From: Deltaproteobacteria bacterium UBA2957
GTDB taxonomy: Bacteria > Myxococcota_A > UBA796
DNA length: 11,309 bases
Reading direction: 5' to 3'
Assembly: GCA_002348535.1 (NCBI GenBank)
Contig: DEBL01000021.1
Coordinates: 1-11,309, forward strand
Shown: piece after piece, positions 1 to 6,861 of the stretch
Layout: the number at the start of each line of letters is the position of its first letter
Position numbering within the stretch: the first letter of the stretch is position 1
Made by a program: the position numbers and the translations under genes
Notes under the pieces: generated by a model
What the model saw: the letters and a program-made list of their open reading frames with translations, nothing else
What the model was told of the DNA's origin: nothing
The model's database searches: none

Positions 1-1
1 T

Positions 2-361
2 GTGCTCCACATCACGAGCTTCCACGCAAACGCGGACGGTGATGATCGCGTCAACCTCAATGGCGAGTACCTTAGGATTGCCAACATTTCAGACCGACAA
101 GTCGACATCGATGGGTTCCGCATTGCCGAACAGTCTGGGCGATCCTGGCTGCTTCCTCCGATGTTGATTCCCCCGGGACATACATTCAAATTGCATTCAG
201 GATCCGGAACCAATCAGTCGGACCCGTTGAAGCAGCTTGCGGTTTACTTGAACAACGACACCCCGATCTGGAACAACACACGCGATCGCGCCACTCTGTA
301 TGACCGGCATGGAAAGATGATCGACAGCCGACTGCATGCGCCTAAAAACCCGAGCCGCTAA
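2..361 (+). CDS. Lamin-tail-domain (LTD) protein, C-terminal part
   Basis: The 119 visible residues form almost exactly one lamin tail domain, an immunoglobulin-like beta-sandwich found in many secreted or surface bacterial proteins. The usual landmarks are in order: a GEYLRIANIS strand (21-30, the family's 'NEYVEI.N' motif), a 'vDIDGFRI' turn (34-41), 'IPPGHTFKLHSGSG' (56-69, the PG..h.v..G motif), 'IWNN' (89-92) and 'DRATLYDRHGKMIDS' (95-109, the D.a.L.d..G..vd ending). In bacteria LTDs are usually appended to exported nucleases, phosphatases or adhesins, where they are thought to aid surface or polymer binding. The frame is open to the window edge. The GTG at base 2 could be a start, but a longer protein cut by the edge is more likely, so any catalytic domain lies outside. 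The stop is TAA at 359-361. Confidence 0.75.
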   Translation: MLHITSFHANADGDDRVNLNGEYLRIANISDRQVDIDGFRIAEQSGRSWLLPPMLIPPGHTFKLHSGSGTNQSDPLKQLAVYLNNDTPIWNNTRDRATLYDRHGKMIDSRLHAPKNPSR

Positions 362-380
362 ATTCCATTGGAGGTAGCAG

Positions 381-437
381 GTGGCCAGTGAGTCCCCTCC
401 TCCCGACTGCTGGACGAACGCAGTACAATCGGACTAG
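381..437 (+). CDS. Possible 18-aa small ORF or leader peptide
   Basis: GTG at 381 opens an 18-codon frame (MASESPPPDCWTNAVQSD) closed by TAG at 435-437. It is preceded by a strong SD, GGAGGT at 370-375, with a 5-nt spacer. It fills most of the 89-bp gap between the LTD gene and the membrane glycosyltransferase-like gene and stops 13 nt before that gene's ATG. The peptide has no recognisable motif. It could be a translated leader that couples translation to the next gene, or a chance ORF. Only the SD and spacing support it. Confidence 0.22.
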   Translation: MASESPPPDCWTNAVQSD

Positions 438-450
438 CTGAGAGGAAACC

Positions 451-1866
451 ATGCCGTACGGCGCAGTGTACGTATTCATCGCGGCTGCGATACTTCGCCT
501 CCCTCGTGTGGTGGTCCGTTGGGAAGAGTGGGCGCTGCATTATTCTGCGTACAACCTACCGACCCTCGAAGCGCTGATGGCGGGAAGCTACACGGCTGCA
601 CTGACAACTTGGACTGGGTTGCACCCGCCGCTGTATTCTATTCTTCACAGCAGCGTATCGTTGATTTGGTCGGCCCCGATTGCGTGGACTGCCCTCAGTG
701 CTGCACTCAGCCTCGGTGCTGTGGGCTTGATGCTTCGGGCCGAGCCCAAAACAATTCTTCCGGGCTTCCTGCTTGCCACCGATCCCGTCCAACTGCACTA
801 CGCCGCAGAGGTCAACAACTATCCACTCGGCGTCTTCATGCTCGCCTACGCTTGGTGGGCACACCGAAGAAACCGCGAGGGACACCTGATTGTTGCGGTC
901 GCCCTTGGTGCGTGGACGCATGTGCTGGTCGGATCCATCGCTGCAGGGCTTGCACTCTGGCGGCCAAATCGAGTTCGCATCTTGAGTGCAGCGTTCATCA
1001 TTGTTCTGCCGTTACTGATTGGTTTGGTCCTTGTTGGAACCGATCCGGGCAGTCGAAAGCAGCCCGGATTGTTGCTCGAGGCGTCCATCACCGATGCCAT
1101 CGATCGTTTCGGCATCGGATGGATTGTGTGTTTGCCCATTCTGCTGCTTGGCATCCCTCGTGCAAAGGCGGCCGCCACTCTGTGGGGGGCGGGCATTGCC
1201 ATGTGGTTTGCCCTTGTGTTGATTGGCTTCGCAGCGCCTCACCAGTTTCCCTATGCCACATTTGTTGGGGTTCCCGCTGCGCTTCTCATCGCGGCTGCGA
1301 CGCAGCGGGTTCATGGCCTCACGGTAATTGTTGCGCTGATCGCCATCATTCGTGGATCATGGGCACTCGCAGAGGATGTCGGTGCCATCCGCCACATTTG
1401 GCAGGACCAACAATCGGAGCGAGGCATCGACCACGTTTGGAGCATCAGCTTGCCGGGCGATGCAATCGTTCTTGTGAGAGGTCCAGGGGCTCCTGACGAC
1501 GACAAACGGACGTACTCACCGACCTTGTGGCGGCTCAGACCGTGGGAACAGTGGACTCCAATCTTTACTACGGAACGACCCGACACGGTGGGTCAACCTA
1601 GACTTCTGCGTGGACGGCGCATCTACACCTTTAACCACCCGATTGAAGCCATCAGTCAAATCCCCGGCGAGCACGTGTTCACCGTTCTCTATCGCGGTGC
1701 TGAACAAAACCCCGCTGCCATCCCGGACCACCCCGCCCAAGGCGATTGGCAAACCGCTGGGCCGGACCTATGGCGCGGCCCTACGACCGCAGATTCTGGA
1801 GAAGACGCCGCACGAGCGGCCGAAGCGACCGATGGGTCACAACCCGATCGGCCGACCGTGGAGTGA
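451..1866 (+). CDS. Multi-pass membrane protein, GT-C (GT39/ArnT-like) glycosyltransferase candidate
   Basis: A 471-aa integral membrane protein. After the first hydrophobic helix (about 4-22) comes an acidic WEEW (24-27), in the place where GT-C enzymes carry their catalytic D/E in the first periplasmic loop. HPPLY (58-62) follows, a motif typical of ArnT/PMT_2-type proteins, and then 'DPVQLHYAAEVNNYPLG' (111-127), which matches their second-loop Y..E.R.Y pattern. About eight to ten hydrophobic segments run to residue 306. The last 160 residues are soluble and end in a low-complexity acidic tail. GT-C enzymes move a sugar from a polyprenyl-phosphate donor to a lipid, glycan or protein outside the inner membrane; donor and acceptor cannot be read here. 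The start is the ATG with SD AGAGG at 441-445 (5-nt spacer), and an in-frame TGA at 439-441 excludes any earlier start. The final 86 bp overlap the end of the opposing Nudix gene. Confidence 0.7.
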   Translation: MPYGAVYVFIAAAILRLPRVVVRWEEWALHYSAYNLPTLEALMAGSYTAALTTWTGLHPPLYSILHSSVSLIWSAPIAWTALSAALSLGAVGLMLRAEPKTILPGFLLATDPVQLHYAAEVNNYPLGVFMLAYAWWAHRRNREGHLIVAVALGAWTHVLVGSIAAGLALWRPNRVRILSAAFIIVLPLLIGLVLVGTDPGSRKQPGLLLEASITDAIDRFGIGWIVCLPILLLGIPRAKAAATLWGAGIAMWFALVLIGFAAPHQFPYATFVGVPAALLIAAATQRVHGLTVIVALIAIIRGSWALAEDVGAIRHIWQDQQSERGIDHVWSISLPGDAIVLVRGPGAPDDDKRTYSPTLWRLRPWEQWTPIFTTERPDTVGQPRLLRGRRIYTFNHPIEAISQIPGEHVFTVLYRGAEQNPAAIPDHPAQGDWQTAGPDLWRGPTTADSGEDAARAAEATDGSQPDRPTVE

Positions 1867-2566
1867 ACCAACCGACATCGACCACAGACTCCCCACTTGC
1901 AGGAGCGAATGCAGTCACGCGGTCCGCGCACCGAAACTGGTAGACGTACATCGTCTTCAGTCTCGGCGTCCGTTCGGGGGTCATGAACCCGAATCGCACA
2001 AACCCAAAGTCATGGGTCAGCGACAAGTCCATTGCCGCACCCGTCTCTTCTTGAATCTCTCTCATTGCGCACTCAATCGGATTCTCACCGGGCTCCAACT
2101 TACCTTTCGCAATCTCCCACGTAGTGCCGAAACGGCGCTTCACTTTGATGAGCAGAATCTCGGGTCCCTTCGGCCCGAAGTAAACCGGGAAACCACCCGC
2201 AGACAGCTGATGGCCAAACCCCTCTCTGAGATTCAAGACATGTTTTACCGGAACACTGGAGGCCTGCCACAACCCTCGGTTGTTCACCTGAAACTTGGTT
2301 CCAGCCTGTTTTGCTCGAGTGGCATCGATGTACAGGACCATGGGATCACCCGAACCGCGATGCGACACCTGCCAAGCCTGAGACTCCGACTTTGACATGT
2401 AGAGCTTCCGGCCGCCGTCGAAAGCCAAGACGCCCGTGCTTTTTGCAACCTCGGCACGAGCCACATCGCATGCGTGATACAGAATGTCTGGCATTCGGGC
2501 ACCGGAACGTCTGCGACCGCGCCGACCCCGTTCTCCCCGCCGACCGTTGGACTTTGTCTCTGCCAT
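1781..2566 (-). CDS. KptA/Tpt1-like NAD+-lobe domain fused to Nudix hydrolase
   Basis: A 261-aa two-domain protein. Residues 7-24 are Arg/Gly-rich (GRRGERGRRGRRR), as in flexible RNA-binding tails. Residues about 27-112 resemble the C-terminal, NAD+-binding lobe of RNA 2'-phosphotransferase (KptA/Tpt1): LYHAC (29-33) in place of LYHGT, 'LYMSKS' (55-60) for VHLS, SHR (68-70) for the VG.R arginine, 'DPMVLYIDATRAKQAG' (74-89), and 'NNRGLWQASSVP' (95-106) for the S.NGVWLT..VP block. The N-terminal KptA lobe, which carries the catalytic Arg-His pair, is absent. Residues about 124-258 are a Nudix fold with a complete Nudix box, GKLEPGE...REIQEETGA (155-177; GX5EX7REUXEEXGU). Nudix enzymes cleave nucleoside diphosphate-X compounds such as ADP-ribose using Mg2+. 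I chose ATG 2566 because SD GGTGAG (2575-2580) sits 8 nt upstream; a GTG at 2575 would overlap that SD. It is the last gene of the minus-strand run, 35 nt after the 353-aa gene. The Nudix call is firm; the KptA-like call rests on motif reading. Confidence 0.85.
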   Translation of the reverse strand: MAETKSNGRRGERGRRGRRRSGARMPDILYHACDVARAEVAKSTGVLAFDGGRKLYMSKSESQAWQVSHRGSGDPMVLYIDATRAKQAGTKFQVNNRGLWQASSVPVKHVLNLREGFGHQLSAGGFPVYFGPKGPEILLIKVKRRFGTTWEIAKGKLEPGENPIECAMREIQEETGAAMDLSLTHDFGFVRFGFMTPERTPRLKTMYVYQFRCADRVTAFAPASGESVVDVGWFTPRSADRVVTHRSLRPLVRRLLQNLRS

Positions 2567-2601
2567 GACTTCCACTCACCCGTTTTCGGCACGACCACAA
2601 A

Positions 2602-3663
2602 TTACTGAATCGGATCCACCATGCGTTCCCACAGCCGAGTAGATTCGTCTCGAGCAAGGGCTGCCGACTGACACAGCCATTGCCATCGTTCGATTCGTCC
2701 ATCGGGGGGTTCGGCCCCTGAGATCTCGACGGCAAACGGGCTGTGATCTACGAAACTTCCACCGAGAAATTGAAACGTGTCCACCAAGCTCCGCATTGCG
2801 CAGTGCGGGCCCGCCATTTGCCCAACAGCCTCACCGAGATGATGGGCCACAGAAGCGGCCGACGGGCGCAGCGCCGGCAACATGCCTGCCATCGGTAGCG
2901 ACACGAGATGACTCCCGATTTCAGCCACCGCGCACACCAGTCCGTGCAACGAATCGGAATTGTCGAGTTGCCCCATACCGTTAATCCAGTCCTCTACTGA
3001 ATCCCGAACGCCCGGCTGTACTCTCGCCAACAACTGCGCGATGTGGCCTGATTGAAGCGCCACCGCGTATTCGCGTTCACCCACTGGGGGGGGCAAGGGG
3101 TCCGGAAGATCGGCCACACCCGAATGAACGAAATGGTTAAACGGATTTCCTTGAGTACCCGTCATTGCTCTTCCGGCGGCCAAAGCGAGTGCAATGCGTT
3201 CCAAGGGGTCGACGGGTGCTCCGAATAAGAGGTCGAGAAGTGCCGGTTCCGTGGGACAACCGAGCGCACTGAGGGCCGATCGAAGCATCCGGCCGAGGTT
3301 TTGTCCCTCTGGCTGTGGATGTCGACAAAGGTCCATCACCGATCGGCTGCTCGAGTGCAGCCCCGCCCCGCTTCGGTCTAGTGGAAACCAGTCCGTGAGC
3401 CCTTCGGGCTCAAGGGAAACCAAGAGGGGCGCAACCGCCGGACCACCCACGCACACCAATGCATTGCTGTTCGGAACTCTCCCCACGCCGCATCCTGATA
3501 AGACCGCATTGTGCACAATCGCCGGCCCCAAGACATCGGCAATGTCGGAAGGGTCTCCGATGATCGATACGGAGATGCGTTCACCCAACCGGCGCGCATG
3601 CGTCAGGAGTAAAATTCCAACCGTCACCGTTGACGCGCTGCTTCCTCGCAATGAAACCTGCAT
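2602..3663 (-). CDS. Conserved-looking hypothetical protein, 353 aa
   Basis: I do not recognise a family. The N-terminus alternates a strand, a hydrophobic helix and another strand: VSLRG (3-7), 'TVTVGILLLTHARRLG' (12-27), 'ISVSIIGDP' (30-38). This recalls a small alpha/beta nucleotide-binding-like unit, but no P-loop or Rossmann glycine motif is convincing. The middle is rich in Gly, Ala and Leu, with a 'GNPFNHFVHSGV' stretch (172-183) and a DPLPPPVGE linker (188-196). The C-terminal half (from about 200) is largely helical, with several His and Cys residues (H252, H274, H275, H287, C288). No signal peptide or membrane helix is clear, so it is probably cytosolic. The start is ATG 3663 with SD AGGAG at 3669-3673 and a 5-nt spacer; an adjacent TTG would be too close. 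It begins 18 nt after the PNPOx-like gene and precedes the KptA/Nudix gene by 35 nt, so co-transcription with both is likely. Confidence 0.7.
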   Translation of the reverse strand: MQVSLRGSSASTVTVGILLLTHARRLGERISVSIIGDPSDIADVLGPAIVHNAVLSGCGVGRVPNSNALVCVGGPAVAPLLVSLEPEGLTDWFPLDRSGAGLHSSSRSVMDLCRHPQPEGQNLGRMLRSALSALGCPTEPALLDLLFGAPVDPLERIALALAAGRAMTGTQGNPFNHFVHSGVADLPDPLPPPVGEREYAVALQSGHIAQLLARVQPGVRDSVEDWINGMGQLDNSDSLHGLVCAVAEIGSHLVSLPMAGMLPALRPSAASVAHHLGEAVGQMAGPHCAMRSLVDTFQFLGGSFVDHSPFAVEISGAEPPDGRIERWQWLCQSAALARDESTRLWERMVDPIQ

Positions 3664-3681
3664 CAAGACTCCTACACCGCC

Positions 3682-4566
3682 CTACCGCTGGGGCTCGGGG
3701 CGCCCGAGCAGCAGGTGGGCGAACCACGCCGGTCCGCATAACCAGACGCCGCTAAATAAGAACACCATCCAGAACAATTGTTCTCCCCAAATGAGCCCGA
3801 TGATGGCCTGGGAGACAGACCCAAGCGTTACCAAAATCGCGGCGATGATTCTCGCTTCACGCGGACTCATCAGTCCATCCACTAAACAGCCTGCATCCTT
3901 TGCACTGGCTTTGTGCTTCCGCCATGCGAGAAAGCCCTGAGCGAGCGCGAAGATGCGCACACCTCCAAGCAGCCCCAAGCCCGCCGTCAGCGCGAATGAA
4001 ACGCCCAGTGGGCGGCCCACAAACTCATGCCCTTGGGCTCCGAACCAAAGCACCGTCCACAACACCACCCAAATCGAAAATGGGCGAGCCATCCCTGAAA
4101 AGCAAGCATCGATTAGGGTCCTCCATCGCGGCTGCCGCTTCATTCCCGCCGGTGTCAGCCCTGCATTTCGCACTGGATTTTCCGGGTCACCACGAACGTA
4201 CTCAATGTGTTCGGCAACAAAGGGAACCGCCAATAGACGGTGCGCTCTCACACCTTCCGGGGTCCAAGGATCAAGGGCCCGCAGCAATGGGTGACCCGCC
4301 AGCGGCCGCCCCGCGTGGGCCCGACCCTCCATCCGCAACTGATACTGCCCATCATCACCCTTTGCGGAAAGCGTCAGTTGCGTCGAGGACAACAGTGCAG
4401 CTTCGGTCGGGGTCCCCGGGTGTACGAACAGGTGAATGATGTCCTCGAATGGAGCGCAATGCACTTGCGCGGCGCCTTCGTGTGCAAATGTAGCTACGCT
4501 CACCGGCCCATGACCGGCGAGGACCTTCACCACCTCAGTCGGAATATTATTCGGGGGTGCTTCCAC
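3682..4566 (-). CDS. PNPOx-like split-barrel protein with four C-terminal membrane helices
   Basis: A 294-aa protein with two parts. Residues about 8-125 look like the FMN-binding split beta-barrel of the pyridoxamine-phosphate-oxidase-like/heme-utilisation superfamily: helix 'TEVVKVLAGHG' (10-20), then strands 'PVSVATF' (21-27), 'AAQVHCAPFED' (32-42), 'IIHLFVHPGTPTEAALL' (43-59), 'STQLTLSA' (61-68) and 'YQLRMEGRAHAG' (75-86). Residues about 160-177, 186-214, 236-259 and 262-287 are four hydrophobic segments, so the C-terminus anchors the barrel in the inner membrane. Family members bind flavin, F420 or heme, or have lost the cofactor; which applies here is not visible. The start is a GTG with GAGG close upstream and is not certain; in-frame GTG codons at residues 12 and 13 are alternatives. 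It lies 4 nt after the 177-aa gene, which suggests translational coupling. Confidence 0.65.
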   Translation of the reverse strand: MEAPPNNIPTEVVKVLAGHGPVSVATFAHEGAAQVHCAPFEDIIHLFVHPGTPTEAALLSSTQLTLSAKGDDGQYQLRMEGRAHAGRPLAGHPLLRALDPWTPEGVRAHRLLAVPFVAEHIEYVRGDPENPVRNAGLTPAGMKRQPRWRTLIDACFSGMARPFSIWVVLWTVLWFGAQGHEFVGRPLGVSFALTAGLGLLGGVRIFALAQGFLAWRKHKASAKDAGCLVDGLMSPREARIIAAILVTLGSVSQAIIGLIWGEQLFWMVFLFSGVWLCGPAWFAHLLLGRPEPQR

Positions 4567-4570
4567 GGCC

Positions 4571-5104
4571 TCAGTGTACCGAAGTCGACGAACGATGAAG
4601 ACGAAGTTTCAGGCCAAGTCGCCGCGCTAGCGCAAACCAGCCGCCTACGCCGCCTGGCCTTGGGGACCCATCCACCGCGCACCGAACTTGAGCACCCTCG
4701 CCCACCAATGACCGTTCGGGACCGATGGGCTGCCAAGCAGTCCACCAGCGGTTGTCGGGCCACTCGACAAATACACTGGCCACCCACTGCCCATTCATCG
4801 GCCCAGACCCACGGAACCGAAATGCCCCCAAGACTGCGAGGCATTCCACATCGGCCTGGCCCGCCATGGCGGCGATAATTCGCTGCTGCGTGATGGGGCT
4901 CGCGCCCGACATTGTGCGCATGGAAAACCGGTCAACCCGATCGCCGTAGATGACAAAGGCAGCCGGCGCAGGGCGGCCCTTCTCTAAGGCTGCCACGACC
5001 TTCGAAAACAACGCCCGGCCCAGTCGAGCATCATCCTCTGGGAACACATCGTGATCGCGGGGGCCTGATTGCCCCCGCAATCGATGCAATGGCTGAACCG
5101 TCAT
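4571..5104 (-). CDS. Hypothetical protein downstream of purE, 177 aa
   Basis: I do not recognise a family. An acidic, helical stretch ('FPEDDARLGRALFSKVVAAL', 21-40) is followed by alternating short strands with many aromatics: 'AAFVIYGDRVDRFSMRT' (48-64), 'ECLAVLGAFRFRG' (87-99) and 'QWVASVFVEWPDNRWWTAWQPI' region (106-127), so the core is probably an alpha/beta or beta-rich cytosolic domain. The C-terminus is basic ('RRLGLKLRLHRSS', 161-173). No signal peptide or membrane helix is seen. The ATG overlaps the purE stop in an ATGA, and the only SD-like sequence is a weak AAGCGAG inside purE, so translation probably depends on ribosomes finishing purE. Four nt separate its stop from the next gene. 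The tight coupling suggests expression in step with PurE but does not prove a purine role. Confidence 0.65.
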   Translation of the reverse strand: MTVQPLHRLRGQSGPRDHDVFPEDDARLGRALFSKVVAALEKGRPAPAAFVIYGDRVDRFSMRTMSGASPITQQRIIAAMAGQADVECLAVLGAFRFRGSGPMNGQWVASVFVEWPDNRWWTAWQPIGPERSLVGEGAQVRCAVDGSPRPGGVGGWFALARRLGLKLRLHRSSTSVH

Positions 5105-5604
5105 CCGCGGCTCGCTTGAAGCTCCGCATCTGCTGCCCGAACTTTGTCGGCCATTGCGTCAAAGCCATCAATCACGCGTTGCTGAACGGCGGAGTCGCCT
5201 GTTCCGATGATCCGCGCTGCCATCCAAGCCGCATTCTTTGCTCCCGCCTTCCCGATTGCGACAGTGGCAACCGGAACGCCCGGTGGCATCTGCACAGTTG
5301 CAAGAAGCGCGTCCAGTCCATCCAGTGAACTATTGAGCGGAACACCAATCACGGGAAGCGGAGTACGGCCCGCAACGGCCCCTGCGAGGTGTGCGGCCAT
5401 GCCCGCGCCACAAATCAGAACCTTGATTCCACGTCCAGCTGCAGTCGATGCAAACTCGTCGGCCTCAGCCGGCGTTCGGTGGGCCGACATGATCCGCATT
5501 TCATACCCGATCCCCAGTTCATCCAGCACGTCACCTGCTGCAGTCATTGCGGGCAGGTCCGAGGCACTACCCATTAAAATTCCAACTTGAATATTACCCG
5601 CCAT
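5101..5604 (-). CDS. purE: N5-carboxyaminoimidazole ribonucleotide mutase (PurE, class I type)
   Basis: PurE moves the carboxylate of N5-CAIR to C4 to give CAIR in de novo IMP synthesis. The 167-aa product has the usual length and motifs: 'VGILMGSASDL' (7-17, phosphate-binding loop), MSAHRTP (39-45, with the catalytic His), 'GAGMAAHLAG' (66-75), 'PVIGVPL' (84-90) and 'MPPGVPVATVAIG' (106-118) with NAA (124-126). The length and SAHRTP form fit class I, which works with the ATP-dependent synthase PurK; purK is not in this window. The start is the ATG at 5604: an ideal SD, AAGGAGG (5610-5616), lies 5 nt upstream, and the ATG shares a base with the purD stop (TAATG). An in-frame start at 5640 would put 12 unconserved residues ahead of the barrel and lacks that SD. 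The stop overlaps the next ATG. Confidence 0.96.
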   Translation of the reverse strand: MAGNIQVGILMGSASDLPAMTAAGDVLDELGIGYEMRIMSAHRTPAEADEFASTAAGRGIKVLICGAGMAAHLAGAVAGRTPLPVIGVPLNSSLDGLDALLATVQMPPGVPVATVAIGKAGAKNAAWMAARIIGTGDSAVQQRVIDGFDAMADKVRAADAELQASRG

Positions 5605-6836
5605 TACGGCCTCCTTGATTTTCCGATATCGGACCGCCACGCGGCCCCGTCGAAGGTGATTGATTCAACCATGGTGTATGCGCAATCCATCGCCGCGCCG
5701 AGGCTCGACCCGACGGCGGTTACGCCAAGAACTCGACCCCCGCTGCTTACCACGCCGCCTTCCTCACGGGTTGCGCCCGCATAGAAGACCACCGCGTCTT
5801 CTTTCGGCGAAGGTATTCCCCGAATCAGGGCCCCCTTCTGAATGGGGCCCGGGTATCCACCCGACACCATGACGACGCAACATGCTGAACCCGACTTCCA
5901 AGTCAGATTGCGGTCGGGCAGGGAGCCACTCGCAGCGGAGAGCATCAATGGGACAATATCTTCGTCGAGCATCATCATGAGTGGTTGGCACTCAGGGTCG
6001 CCAAATCGAACGTTGAACTCCAGAACCTTGGGCCCGCTTTCCGTGACCATGATTCCTGCGTACAGGACGCCTCTGAACGGGGTCCCTTCGGCACGCATGC
6101 CATCGACGACCGGTTGCAACACCTCGGCTCTCGCCCGCTCAACCATTTCAGCACTGGCATCCGCTGGAGGACATATGGCCCCCATCCCACCGGTGTTGGG
6201 TCCCTGATCGCCTTCAAACCGTCGTTTGTGGTCTCGACAAGGCAGCATGGGCATCGCGCGATGACCATCACACAGAGCGAGAACACTCAACTCAGGCCCT
6301 TCGAGGCGTTCCTCGACGAGCACCCGATGGCCCGCCTCGCCGAAAGCACCATCCAGCATTGCTTCCACTGCAGACCGAGCCTCCTCCGCGTTGTTGGCAA
6401 CAACCACGCCCTTGCCCGCAGCCAGACCGTCGGCTTTCACAACACACGGACCCGAAATGGCCGCGAGCGCGGATTCACGGGATGTGTGCGAGGACCACCG
6501 ACCCGTTGGTATACCGTGACGGTCCATAAACGCTTTGGCGAATTCCTTCGATGACTCCAACTGTCCTGCAGCCTGCGAAGGCGCGAACGTCGCTACCCCC
6601 GCCGATCGGAGTCGATCCGAGAGACCATCCGCGATGGGCGCCTCAGGCCCGATCACGGCCAGTGTGACGCCATGATTGACCGCGGCCGCTACCGGATCGC
6701 CGGAAATCTTTACGGCATCATCCGGAAACCCAGGGTTGGTGTGCGTCACCATTAATTCCGAAACGAGGGGGCTCTGTAGAATCCGCCACGCGAGCGCGTG
6801 TTCTCGGCCACCGCCACCGACCAGTAAGACTTTCAC
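5604..6836 (-). CDS. purD: Phosphoribosylamine-glycine ligase (GAR synthetase, PurD)
   Basis: PurD joins glycine to 5-phosphoribosylamine using ATP, step 2 of purine synthesis. At 410 aa it is close to the family's usual 420-430. Visible motifs are the N-terminal 'VLLVGGGGREHALAW' (3-17), 'VIGPEAPIADGL' (61-72), the ATP-grasp segment 'VVKADGLAAGKGVVV' (132-146), 'EGPELSVLAL' (179-188), the PurD signature 'RDHKRRFEGDQGPNTGGMGA' (201-220), and the metal-binding 'EFNVRFGDPECQ' (273-284). The C-terminal sandwich domain is complete. The start is GTG at 6836; the SD is weak (GGGGTC a few nt upstream), but the Rossmann-like strand begins immediately, so no earlier start is expected. The stop TAA overlaps the purE ATG by one base. 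It starts 25 nt after the TPR gene. No truncation or missing key residue is seen. Confidence 0.96.
   Translation of the reverse strand: MKVLLVGGGGREHALAWRILQSPLVSELMVTHTNPGFPDDAVKISGDPVAAAVNHGVTLAVIGPEAPIADGLSDRLRSAGVATFAPSQAAGQLESSKEFAKAFMDRHGIPTGRWSSHTSRESALAAISGPCVVKADGLAAGKGVVVANNAEEARSAVEAMLDGAFGEAGHRVLVEERLEGPELSVLALCDGHRAMPMLPCRDHKRRFEGDQGPNTGGMGAICPPADASAEMVERARAEVLQPVVDGMRAEGTPFRGVLYAGIMVTESGPKVLEFNVRFGDPECQPLMMMLDEDIVPLMLSAASGSLPDRNLTWKSGSACCVVMVSGGYPGPIQKGALIRGIPSPKEDAVVFYAGATREEGGVVSSGGRVLGVTAVGSSLGAAMDCAYTMVESITFDGAAWRSDIGKSRRP
5610..5616 (-). promoter_or_regulatory. Strong ribosome binding site of purE
   Basis: AAGGAGG on the minus strand matches the anti-SD of 16S rRNA fully and sits 5 nt before the purE ATG, inside the last codons of purD. 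It decides the purE start (5604 over 5640) and implies that PurE is initiated efficiently in its own right despite overlapping purD. Confidence 0.85.
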
Positions 6837-6861
6837 AACGACCCCAAGTGGAGCCGCCGCC

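Noticed and set aside
519..1496. Plus-strand open frame of 325 codons overlapping the membrane protein in another frame
   Set aside because: The product is rich in Cys, Arg and His with no hydrophobic or domain pattern; the other frame encodes a coherent membrane protein with a good SD.
1759..1781. Inverted repeat GGGCCG...CGGCCC at the end of the Nudix gene
   Set aside because: The stem is 6 bp with an 11-nt loop and no U tract on either strand, and it lies in coding sequence. It is too weak to call a terminator.
1610..2395. Plus-strand open frame of 261 codons
   Set aside because: It is antisense to the Nudix gene, its product is rich in Arg, Pro and Ser with no domain, and it overlaps the glycosyltransferase-like gene.
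5605..5640. Longer PurE start at 5640
   Set aside because: The extra 12 residues lie within the end of purD and are not PurE-like, and the ideal SD with TAATG junction points to 5604.
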